Source of the DNA: Flavobacterium frigidimaris
Lineage (GTDB): Bacteria; Bacteroidota; Bacteroidia; Flavobacteriales; Flavobacteriaceae
Assembly: GCA_900129595.1 (NCBI GenBank)
Contig: FQWG01000007.1
Location: 174,103 to 238,102 of the forward strand
DNA: 64,000 nt
Direction of reading: 5' to 3'
Shown: one piece after another, positions 26,953 through 35,067 of the stretch
How the letters are laid out: the number at the start of each line of letters is the position of its first letter
How positions within the stretch are numbered: position 1 is the first letter of the stretch
Made by a program: the position numbers and the translations under genes
The notes under the pieces: generated by a model
Told to the model about the DNA's origin: nothing
Seen by the model: the letters and a program-made list of their open reading frames with translations, nothing else
Database searches by the model: none

Positions 26953-29622
26953 TTACTTTAATCCTTCTTTAATCCATTGGGTTGCTGGTTCGTCTTTTAG
27001 GAAATATCCAAACCACTCCAGCATGCGAATCGTAAGATCTTTTTGGTTCGTCGCATTAGTCAGCACATGACCTTCATTGGGGTAAAACAGTGTTATGTTT
27101 TTTTTACCCAATCGGCGAAGCGCCAGATAGAATTCTACACTCTGATGTGGATCAACTTGCTGATCCTGTTTTCCACTCCATAACAAAAGAGGTGTTTTAA
27201 TCTTTTGCACATGAGCTATTGGAGAATTAGACTCATAGGCTAAAGGAGCCTCAAAAGGTGTCTTCCCCATTCGCCATTGTTCGCTTTGAAAGCGCCACAT
27301 ATCAGGTTTTCCGGATTTCTGATTAATGGTCAGGTAAAAGCTGTTTAAATCCGTAATTGCTCCACCTGCAACGGCGGTTGCAAAAATATCGGTTTGGGTG
27401 ATAACAAATGAAGATTCATATGCTCCAAAGGAATGCCCCATAAGTCCAATTTTGTCCTGATTTATAATCCCTTTAGCAATGACTTTTTTTGTTGCGGCAA
27501 TAACACAATCGACTGTAGAGTTGCCCGGATTTCCATTTTCATGGATAATGTCAGGTAATAAAACAAAGTAACCTCCAGTGGTGAAAACAGTTGGATTCAT
27601 ACCCGCTTCATTATAAAAGGTAGGATTACTATAGTGGTGAAGCTCATTAGATTGAATTTCATAGATGTGCACAATCATGGGATATTTCTTTTTTGGATCA
27701 TAATTGGCAGGATACAGCAAGACTCCTTTGAAATTTTGGTTCTTAGAATTTTGATATTCAATTAGCTCTGACTTGCCCCAAAAGTATTTTTTTTGTTGTG
27801 GATTACTTTGAAAGAAAGAATCCGGTTTTGAAAAATCCTGCTGCACCATTAACTCAGGTGAACTATCAAAATTTTGTTCCCTGTAGAACATCGTTTTCTT
27901 TTGAGTGGCATAATTTAATTTATCGATAAAACGATCTCCGTAAGCAATTGGTTTTGTCCCAGTAGCATTCCATCTAAAGTAACCTGTTTTCCCATCTTCG
28001 CCTTCCGCTCGAAGGAGTAATTCCTTCGTGATGTCAAAGCTTTCTATTTTCATTCCATCATAAATAAATTTCAGGGGTCTTTCATTTGGAACTTCTGCTA
28101 TACGGTACCTGATTTTTGATTCCCGTCCATGAGTTAATCTCTTTGCGGTACCACCATCGGCTTTAATAGCCCATAAATCATACTGGTCATAAATCAAAAT
28201 CTCGTTGTCGTCGCTGCTCCAGCCCGGATTACCACAAGCAGATTCATTAACCAGCGTGTGCATTTTTGCGGTAAATTTGCCACCAATAGCATCTGTGATA
28301 TTTTTATGAGTTTTAGCGACAATATTGTAAACCCACCAATTGTTTTCTTTGAAGTAGGCTATATATTTTCCTGCTGGTGAAGCAATAACAAGCATGTAAT
28401 TACTGTCCTGTTTGCTTAAAAAAATGCTTTTTTCAAATGTCTTCAGATTCATTATATAATAATCTCTGGGACTTTCTGCTTCGAATTGAGGCTCATAGTC
28501 TTTTGGATTTGATAAAATGGCATACTGCTGATCCCCGGATAGCATGACCTTGGGAAGCTCATTTGATGTAATAGCAGTAAAACGGTTCTCCACAGGCAGC
28601 CATAAAGCTAGTTTTTCTGCCTTTTCAAAATTTCCCTTTTTCTGCTGTTGTGGATAAACCCACTTATCGTTGGCATTCCAAATCTCAACATTGGAATCGG
28701 GTTTAGTTTGTGGAACGTCCGTTTTATTTTTAATAGCCAAAAAGACTTTTTGCATATCATCCGAAATCGATACCTTATAGGAAGTGTCATCAATTATAGT
28801 TGTGTTATTTGGAAAATTGGGCTGTGTTTTTGGATTCAACTCATATAATTTATCCTTTTCTAAAATATAATAGAAAAGTGAACTATTGGACCCATCATTT
28901 GATTGAGCAAAAAAGGCTAAAGCACATGCTTCTTTTTGCCATGTAAAACCATTAAAATGAATTGCGCTATCACTAATGAGTTCCTTTTGGTTCTTTATTT
29001 CTTTGAGATTAATAAGTGCAAGCGAACTTTTATGGTTTGAAAAAGTGCTGTACATTAACTGATGTCCATTTGGACTTAATGAAAATTCAGTCACATTTGG
29101 AATTTCTTTTTTAATCTTACCGTTGGGAGATTGAATAACTAATGTATTGCTATCGTTGTTTGATCCTACAAGAAATATTAACTGATCTGTTTCGCGGCAA
29201 TACCCGAACTCTTTAACTTTCTGTATGGTTTCTCTTTTTGCCGTTTTTAGATTTAGAATTTGTAGTTCTTCTTCCTTTTGACATATAAAAACGTTTTCCT
29301 TTGTAAAGAGTGTACCTGTGCTACCAAGGAAGTGGTATGTTTTATTACTCTGTATATTTCGAACAAATAAAGTATCAATACCCATGTCATAAGTCATTGT
29401 GTAGCTTGCCCATTTCGCGTCCGGCGAAATTTTATCAAAATCGACTGTTCCCCATAAATGATAATCGGTGGAGGTTAACTGTTTTTTTTGCACCACCTGC
29501 GCCCATAAGGGACAGGTTACTAATGGCAAAACAAAAAATAAAACTAAAATTAAAAATAATCGAGGGAGCAAAAAATAAAAGGTACTTTTTGTGTCCCTGT
29601 TTTGGATAGGATTTGTGGACAT
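26953..29622 (-). CDS. S9-family prolyl oligopeptidase-like secreted peptidase
   Basis: The 889-residue protein has a signal sequence (FLILVLFFVLPLVTCPLWAQ near residue 40). A beta-propeller-like N-terminal half of WD/TolB-type repeats follows (for example DDNEILIYDQYDLWAI). The C-terminal alpha/beta hydrolase has the nucleophile in GHSFGA near residue 729, an aspartate in GKQDQQVD near 817 and a histidine in NEGHVLT near 847. This is the triad of the S9 family, which trims short peptides. The gene follows SusD by 11 bases in the same minus-strand operon, so it likely processes peptides taken up or presented at the outer membrane. Confidence 0.9.
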   Translation of the reverse strand: MSTNPIQNRDTKSTFYFLLPRLFLILVLFFVLPLVTCPLWAQVVQKKQLTSTDYHLWGTVDFDKISPDAKWASYTMTYDMGIDTLFVRNIQSNKTYHFLGSTGTLFTKENVFICQKEEELQILNLKTAKRETIQKVKEFGYCRETDQLIFLVGSNNDSNTLVIQSPNGKIKKEIPNVTEFSLSPNGHQLMYSTFSNHKSSLALINLKEIKNQKELISDSAIHFNGFTWQKEACALAFFAQSNDGSNSSLFYYILEKDKLYELNPKTQPNFPNNTTIIDDTSYKVSISDDMQKVFLAIKNKTDVPQTKPDSNVEIWNANDKWVYPQQQKKGNFEKAEKLALWLPVENRFTAITSNELPKVMLSGDQQYAILSNPKDYEPQFEAESPRDYYIMNLKTFEKSIFLSKQDSNYMLVIASPAGKYIAYFKENNWWVYNIVAKTHKNITDAIGGKFTAKMHTLVNESACGNPGWSSDDNEILIYDQYDLWAIKADGGTAKRLTHGRESKIRYRIAEVPNERPLKFIYDGMKIESFDITKELLLRAEGEDGKTGYFRWNATGTKPIAYGDRFIDKLNYATQKKTMFYREQNFDSSPELMVQQDFSKPDSFFQSNPQQKKYFWGKSELIEYQNSKNQNFKGVLLYPANYDPKKKYPMIVHIYEIQSNELHHYSNPTFYNEAGMNPTVFTTGGYFVLLPDIIHENGNPGNSTVDCVIAATKKVIAKGIINQDKIGLMGHSFGAYESSFVITQTDIFATAVAGGAITDLNSFYLTINQKSGKPDMWRFQSEQWRMGKTPFEAPLAYESNSPIAHVQKIKTPLLLWSGKQDQQVDPHQSVEFYLALRRLGKKNITLFYPNEGHVLTNATNQKDLTIRMLEWFGYFLKDEPATQWIKEGLK

Positions 29623-29633
29623 GGTTCTTTTAT

Positions 29634-31028
29634 TTAGTATCCCAGATTTTGAGGGCGCAGATTAGGATTTGCACTTAATTCACTCTCTGGAATTGGAAAT
29701 AAACTATCAGTGGTATTCCAACCCAGTTTGAGTCCCGTTAAGGTGCTATCAAGTTTGCCTGCTCGTTTGAGATCAAAAAAACGTTGGCCTCGTTCAGAAA
29801 ATAACTCCCATCTTCTTTCCTGTAGGATTGCATCAAGGATTTCCTGTTGTGATAAAGCAGAGGTATCGGAGAGTCGCCCCCGCTGTCTGATTTTGTTCAG
29901 ATCTTCTTTGGCTCCGATAAAATCTCCTTGCTGGGCTCGGGCTTCTGCTCTTATGAGATACTGCTCTGCCAGTCGAAAGACAATAGAATATTCTTTTGAA
30001 ACTGAAGTCGATTTATTTTCTTTGTACTTATAGGCGTGATACCAGATTGAGGTTCCTTTTGATATTGTTTTTATCCAATTGGCTTTACGCAAATCATTTG
30101 AGCCAAAAGAATTGACCAGATTATCACTGAGTGAAACTAAAGGAGGAGGCCCTGAGGTAAAAGTAAAGAAAGAGGCTTCGGCAGTGTTCACTCCGGCATT
30201 ACCGGATTGTAATTGCCAAATGGTTTCTTTAGAACCAATTAAAAAGACCTTAGCAACATTTTGCTCTAACCCGAATAAACTTTCTTGGTTTAAAACAGCC
30301 GAAGCCATATTGGCCGCTTCGGGATAGGATTTGTTATAAAGATAAACTCTTGCCAGCAAGGCTTGTGCTGTTGCCTTATTTGGACGGACTCTTTCCATAT
30401 CACTCGTCGCAGTAGCATCTGGTAAAACCGCAATTGCATTTTGTAAATCAGCAATCGTATTTTGATATACCTCAAGAGTTGGTGTTCTACTCACGATGCT
30501 GTTCTTTTTATAATCTGTCTGGGTGATATAAGGTACATCACCAAAAATATTCACCAGATAAAAATGCAACAAAGCGCGAATAAAAAGAGCTTCTCCTGTT
30601 AGTTGTTTCCTCTGTTCTGCGGAGAGATCCTTACTTGCCGCTACACCTTCAATTACGGCATTGGCTGCATATATTTGGTTGTAACTAATATTCCAGTATC
30701 CCGATACCGAGGTATTGGAAGGCAGAAGGCTATTGTTGTAGAAATTTAAACTGGGATTATTTGGATTTTGCGTGCTGATTATTTCATCTGCATAATTCCC
30801 AAGCTGATTGGAAATACCTAATCCTGCTCCGGTTAACATTCCTTTATCTCTTATGTTAGCGTATATGTCGATAAGAGCCGCATTTGCTGTAGCGTAATCT
30901 TCAAATACAGTTACATTTGTGAGTTGTGATTTTGGTAAATCAACATCGACAAAGGAGTCGCAGGCGTTCAGCATACATGCAATGCTTACCCATAGAATCT
31001 GTTTTATGGTATGATAGGTTGTTTTCAT
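29634..31028 (-). CDS. SusD/RagB-type outer membrane lipoprotein
   Basis: This 464-residue protein has a lipoprotein signal (SIACMLNAC, Cys23) and the RagB/SusD-like TPR fold, with the C-terminal RERRWELFSERGQRFFDL pattern (IQERRWELFSERG here) that marks the family. SusD partners bind nutrients at the cell surface and pass them to the SusC channel. It lies 10 bases after the SusC gene and 11 before the S9 peptidase gene. No glycosidases surround it, so peptide uptake is more likely than glycan uptake. Confidence 0.93.
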   Translation of the reverse strand: MKTTYHTIKQILWVSIACMLNACDSFVDVDLPKSQLTNVTVFEDYATANAALIDIYANIRDKGMLTGAGLGISNQLGNYADEIISTQNPNNPSLNFYNNSLLPSNTSVSGYWNISYNQIYAANAVIEGVAASKDLSAEQRKQLTGEALFIRALLHFYLVNIFGDVPYITQTDYKKNSIVSRTPTLEVYQNTIADLQNAIAVLPDATATSDMERVRPNKATAQALLARVYLYNKSYPEAANMASAVLNQESLFGLEQNVAKVFLIGSKETIWQLQSGNAGVNTAEASFFTFTSGPPPLVSLSDNLVNSFGSNDLRKANWIKTISKGTSIWYHAYKYKENKSTSVSKEYSIVFRLAEQYLIRAEARAQQGDFIGAKEDLNKIRQRGRLSDTSALSQQEILDAILQERRWELFSERGQRFFDLKRAGKLDSTLTGLKLGWNTTDSLFPIPESELSANPNLRPQNLGY

Positions 31029-31038
31029 TTTCGTTGGA

Positions 31039-34000
31039 TTAAAATGTTAATTGCACTCCGGCTGATATAACTTTAAGAGGCGGTAAAAAACCATAACTGG
31101 TAAATTCAGGATCTCCATCTTTGTAAGACGTAAAAGTCAAAAGGTTCTGACCTTGCAGCATAATCTTAAACTGGGTCTGCTTTAAACTTAAGGGTACATC
31201 GTAAGTAAGAGCGATGTTTTTCAGGCGAATAAAGGAAGCGTCGCTAATAGCAGCGTCACTTTCAGCATATAGACTATCTCCGATTAAGGCATCATTATTA
31301 TAACCCGTTGTATAAATTTGATAGGGAGCCGTATCTCCCGGCTGTTGCCAGCTGTTTACCATTCTTTCTTGCTGGTTGGTCATCATACCTGCAGGCCCCA
31401 TAGGGTAGTTACGGTTTTTTTGTTTGACAAATTGAAATAAGAAATCCAGTGTCAATCGTTTATAGCTGAGCTGATTCTGAATACCTCCGTAATATTGTGG
31501 GTTTAAATCAACTAAAGTTTGCTGGTCTTCTGGAAAAGAGATTCTGCCGTCCTTATTGGTATCTTCAAATTCATAAATTCCGGTTTGGGGATTAACGCCT
31601 TTGAATTTATAGAGCAATTCAATATTTAAGGGCTGACCGATGCGATACTGCTGACTGTAAGGCGAACTTTCCAGTCCGGGAAAGCTAATTAATTTATTAC
31701 GGGCGAAAGTGAGATTGAAATTAGTAGTCCAGTTAAATGTATCACTGCTAAAATTGGTGGTACGCAAGGTGAATTCGATTCCTGCATTTTCTACTGTGGC
31801 ATCTAAATTGGACTGCAAAAGTGTAAAACCGGTTGTTCCGGGCAATGGGACTCCTACTAACTGATTGGAAGATCGGTTTTGGTACAAGGCAGCTGTGGTA
31901 AAAATACGGTCTTGCAAAAATCCCAATTCCAATGCAACTTCCAATTTTTTATTGGTTTCCCATCCAAAATTGGAGTTATAAAGCCTTGATGGTCTTAGAC
32001 CTACTATTCCATTATAAATTACTCCTGTGGTATAGGTATTTAAAAATTGATAATCCCCTATTTGATCGTTTCCTGTAGTTCCATAACTGCCACGAAGTTT
32101 TCCAAAACTAAGCCATGATCTGTGCTTTAGAAAGTTTTCATTGGAAAATAACCATGCTACGCCGACTGCCCCAAAATTTGCAAATTGATTTCCCGGTCCA
32201 AATCGGCTCGAACCATCACGTCTTGCAGTTAAGTTCACAATATAACGCTGCTGCCAGTTGTAATTTAATCTTCCAAAAAAGGCTTGGTATTTATACTGGA
32301 TTTCTTCATTAAGCAATACACGGGCTGTTTTTGCCGCCGCTAAATTATAAATCAGGCTATTGGAACTGAATCCTGTCCCTGATTGTTGCAGCCGATCAGT
32401 AATCTGGTTTTGAAAGGTAGCCCCCAAAAGGAGTTCTAATTTTCCAGTCCCTAACTCTCTTCTCCAATTAATTTGCGGTTCTATGATCCACGAAGATCGA
32501 TCTGTATTGTTTAGAAACAGAGCTGAGGTGGAACTGTCAGCGCCAAGGGCTGGATTAGCTGTGGTTGAAGGAACTATTCGGGTTTCATTGGTACTTAAAT
32601 CAGTAAAGCCCAAACTGCTTTTTAGCAGCAATCCCGGCAGTACTTCATAGGAAAGCACGGTATTGGCGATCAGATCATTTGTTTTTGCTACAAAAATGGT
32701 ATTGAGATTTCTGAGCGGATTTTCCCAAGTACTGTTTTCCCAGTTTAAATTCCCACTGGCATCGTACAATGCCGGAGCATTAGGGGGCAGCGAACGCGCA
32801 TCATAACTGAAATCAAATGAAGGCTGGTTATTATTTTGACTTGTATAACCTGCTGAAAATGTCAATCTGAATTTTTTATCCTCAGAACGATGATTGAGAC
32901 TTAGTTGAGTTCCTCCTTTTTTGTATAAAAAATCACCGGGAAAAACGGTAGATTCTGTATAATAACTTCCACTTACCAGAAATTGTGTGCTCTCAGAACC
33001 TCCTGATACAGTTCCTTGAATATTCGTTATCTCTGCTGTACCTCCCAAGAGTTCTTTTTGCCAATCAGTATTTCGATTTTGATCCCACGTTCCATTGATG
33101 TCATAATCCAATGGACCATACTCGGTAAGTCCATCGTTGACAAATGCCTTTTTGCGCATGGCTAGATACTGCTGGGTATCCATGAGTTTTAAAAATCGGG
33201 TAACGGTTCCAACGGCTGTTGAAGCAGTTATATTAAAAGTTGTTTTTCCTGCCTTTCCTTTTTTGGTGGTGATAAGTACAACTCCATTGGCTCCTCTGGA
33301 ACCGTATATGGCGGTAGCATCTGCATCTTTTAGAATTTCGATGCTTTCAATCATGTCCGGATTAATACTGTTTAACGGGCTCGTAGGAGTCGGAAATGTA
33401 GTTGCGGTTCGACTCGATCCAATAGGATCAGAGGCATAAGGTACTCCGTCTATGATATACAGCGGTGCATTTCCATCGCTGCGAATACTATTTTGTCCAC
33501 GAATTTTGATTTCAAAACCTCCTCCAGGAACTCCGGTACTTTGTATGACGTTGACCCCAGCCATACGTCCTTGCATGGTGGCAAGTACATTGGAGACAGG
33601 TTGGGTTTCGATGTCTTTGGAGGTTATGCGGGCAATACTTCCTGTGCGTTCGCTTGATTTTACCGAATAATAGCCTGCATTGACCCGAACTTCCTGAAGG
33701 TTTGTTGTATCGTATTGTAATTGAATGTCTACAGTTTTACGCCCTTTTATTGGGATTAGTGTAGTTTTGTAACCTATAAAAGAGACTATTAATGTATCAG
33801 AACTATTGGCAGTAATACTATATTGTCCATTATAATCGGAAATCGCACTGGAATTGGCTTTGCTCTTTATGGCAATGGTAACTCCTGGCAATACATTAGC
33901 ACCATCGGTAATGATGCCCTGAATTTTATTTTGCTGAAAGTTGGACTGTTGTTGAAACGAATTGGATGATAAAACAGGGGTAAAAGACAGAAAACACCCG

Positions 34001-34056
34001 AAAAAAAACAGGCAATAAAGAGTCTTACCACCCTTGTAAAATGAAAAATTATTCAT
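31039..34056 (-). CDS. SusC/RagA-type TonB-linked outer membrane receptor
   Basis: The 1005-residue protein has a signal peptide and a carboxypeptidase-like repeat (GIITDGANVLPGVTIAIK, YNGQYSITAN). The plug domain has IRGQNSIRSDGNAPLYIIDG and VLKDADATAIYGSRGANGV-type sequence, followed by a large beta barrel ending in an aromatic strand (ISAGVQLTF). SusC proteins are TonB-dependent channels for oligomers bound by SusD. Its operon with SusD and an S9 peptidase, next to a peptide cluster, suggests import of peptides. It is the first gene of the operon. A hairpin with T run on the opposite strand lies just upstream. Confidence 0.94.
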   Translation of the reverse strand: MNNFSFYKGGKTLYCLFFFGCFLSFTPVLSSNSFQQQSNFQQNKIQGIITDGANVLPGVTIAIKSKANSSAISDYNGQYSITANSSDTLIVSFIGYKTTLIPIKGRKTVDIQLQYDTTNLQEVRVNAGYYSVKSSERTGSIARITSKDIETQPVSNVLATMQGRMAGVNVIQSTGVPGGGFEIKIRGQNSIRSDGNAPLYIIDGVPYASDPIGSSRTATTFPTPTSPLNSINPDMIESIEILKDADATAIYGSRGANGVVLITTKKGKAGKTTFNITASTAVGTVTRFLKLMDTQQYLAMRKKAFVNDGLTEYGPLDYDINGTWDQNRNTDWQKELLGGTAEITNIQGTVSGGSESTQFLVSGSYYTESTVFPGDFLYKKGGTQLSLNHRSEDKKFRLTFSAGYTSQNNNQPSFDFSYDARSLPPNAPALYDASGNLNWENSTWENPLRNLNTIFVAKTNDLIANTVLSYEVLPGLLLKSSLGFTDLSTNETRIVPSTTANPALGADSSTSALFLNNTDRSSWIIEPQINWRRELGTGKLELLLGATFQNQITDRLQQSGTGFSSNSLIYNLAAAKTARVLLNEEIQYKYQAFFGRLNYNWQQRYIVNLTARRDGSSRFGPGNQFANFGAVGVAWLFSNENFLKHRSWLSFGKLRGSYGTTGNDQIGDYQFLNTYTTGVIYNGIVGLRPSRLYNSNFGWETNKKLEVALELGFLQDRIFTTAALYQNRSSNQLVGVPLPGTTGFTLLQSNLDATVENAGIEFTLRTTNFSSDTFNWTTNFNLTFARNKLISFPGLESSPYSQQYRIGQPLNIELLYKFKGVNPQTGIYEFEDTNKDGRISFPEDQQTLVDLNPQYYGGIQNQLSYKRLTLDFLFQFVKQKNRNYPMGPAGMMTNQQERMVNSWQQPGDTAPYQIYTTGYNNDALIGDSLYAESDAAISDASFIRLKNIALTYDVPLSLKQTQFKIMLQGQNLLTFTSYKDGDPEFTSYGFLPPLKVISAGVQLTF

Positions 34057-34096
34057 AATATTGGATTGGTTAATTGAAACAATGGTTGAATTAGCT

Positions 34097-34143
34097 ATGA
34101 TCCTCTATGCTAGTTTTGTCGCTGTCGTAGAGGGTCATTTTTT
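34097..34143 (+). terminator. Plus-strand terminator-like hairpin upstream of susC
   Basis: The arms at 34097-34109 and 34126-34138 pair over 13 bases with two G-T type positions and are followed by six T residues on the plus strand. The adjacent gene is on the minus strand and starts at 34056, so the structure would end a transcript antisense to the susC leader. It may instead be a stem in the susC leader itself. Confidence 0.6.
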
Positions 34144-34310
34144 ATGCAGTAAATTGAATAGTTATGGCATCGACTGCCAGTTTTGTTAAATCATGGGCAT
34201 TAAATCTTGGTTAGTTGAACTAATTAAAATTTATTACGAGCCTAAAAAAACAATGAAGATTTGGTGCTATGAATGAAAGCTGAAGTAGTTGCTTAAGAAT
34301 AAAAAAAGGC

Positions 34311-34436
34311 GCGGGTACTCAGCTTAAACGCTATCAAGGTACTGGTATACCCACGCACGAATAAGCGAGCCCACGCCGTAAAGCGTGAGCATCTTACTTA
34401 TCATCTCGTGCGTAAAAATTACCAGTTTTTGATAAC
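34311..34436. other. Large nested inverted-repeat structure
   Basis: Matching arms are nested around a centre near 34380: TATCAA (34332-34337) with TTGATA (34429-34434), ACTGGTA (34341-34347) with TACCAGT (34420-34426), ACGCACGA (34353-34360) with TCGTGCGT (34406-34413), and CACGC (34372-34376) with GCGTG (34383-34387). GCGGGTA at 34311-34317 could pair alternatively with TACCC at 34348-34352. No gene fits. It may be a structured RNA leader, a small RNA or a palindromic mobile repeat. The rest of 34057-34568 carries the terminator-like hairpin and an operator noted separately. Confidence 0.6.
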
Positions 34437-34533
34437 GAGATTCAAAGCGAATGCTTCAAATATTTTATATGAAGAATCGCAAAAATACATTTAATATGTA
34501 AATATGTTACAAACATAACAAAAAAAAGATAAC

Positions 34534-34551
34534 GGTATGATATATCATACC
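34534..34551. promoter_or_regulatory. 18-base palindromic operator upstream of the XRE gene
   Basis: GGTATGATATATCATACC is a perfect palindrome that ends 17 bases before the GTG start of the XRE-type gene. The spacing suits autoregulation by that protein. Confidence 0.65.
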
Positions 34552-34568
34552 ATTAATTTTATAAATAA

Positions 34569-34883
34569 GTGAGAATTTTAACGAAAGCTAATAAGAACGA
34601 TGTGACTGAAAAAGAAAAGTTAGGAGAAGAACTGAGAAAACTCCGTGAAAAAATACCAAGCTCAGATTATAATAATAAGGAAAACATTTCTCAACAAGAA
34701 CTTGCTGATAAAAATATTGGTTTAACAAAACACTTAATTGGTACAACTGAAAGAGGTACTGCAAATCCTACGTTAGAAAAACTAATTTTTTTAGCAAAAG
34801 CATTAAATTTCAAAACTATTAATATCTTAAATGTAGAAATTAATGTAGATAAATTTATTAAAGAGAATACTGAACGGAAGTAA
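34569..34883 (+). CDS. XRE-family helix-turn-helix regulator
   Basis: This 104-residue protein has a Cro/C1-type fold: LRKLREK, then ISQQELADKNIGLTKHLIG as the helix-turn-helix, TERGTANPTLEKL and IFLAKAL. The only upstream start is GTG at 34569. A second GTG twelve codons further is possible. It stands alone between a palindromic operator and a strong terminator, the layout of a self-regulating repressor. The target beyond its own promoter is not clear. The divergent susC operon is a candidate. Confidence 0.85.
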   Translation: MRILTKANKNDVTEKEKLGEELRKLREKIPSSDYNNKENISQQELADKNIGLTKHLIGTTERGTANPTLEKLIFLAKALNFKTINILNVEINVDKFIKENTERK

Positions 34884-34906
34884 ATAAAGTCAAATAGTGA
34901 TAAATA

Positions 34907-34934
34907 AAGAAAAGATGCTTAGGCATCTTTTCTT
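34907..34934 (+). terminator. Terminator after the XRE gene
   Basis: Perfect 12-base arms at 34907-34918 and 34923-34934 with a four-base loop. It lies between convergent genes and, being T-rich on one side and A-rich on the other, could serve both strands. Confidence 0.85.
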
Positions 34935-35067
34935 ATAATGTTCTTAAACTCTTTACCCTTAAAATTTTAAAAGATGCATAATACTGAAAGATGCAAAATT
35001 CGAACTAGAACTAAACCCCTCAGTGTTTTTATGAGATACAATTAAATTTCTTAATAGAGTATAAATG

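Noticed and set aside
34329..34436. tRNA or integron attC site
   Set aside because: The arms do not make a cloverleaf, there is no CCA or anticodon layout, and the conserved integron core sequence is missing.
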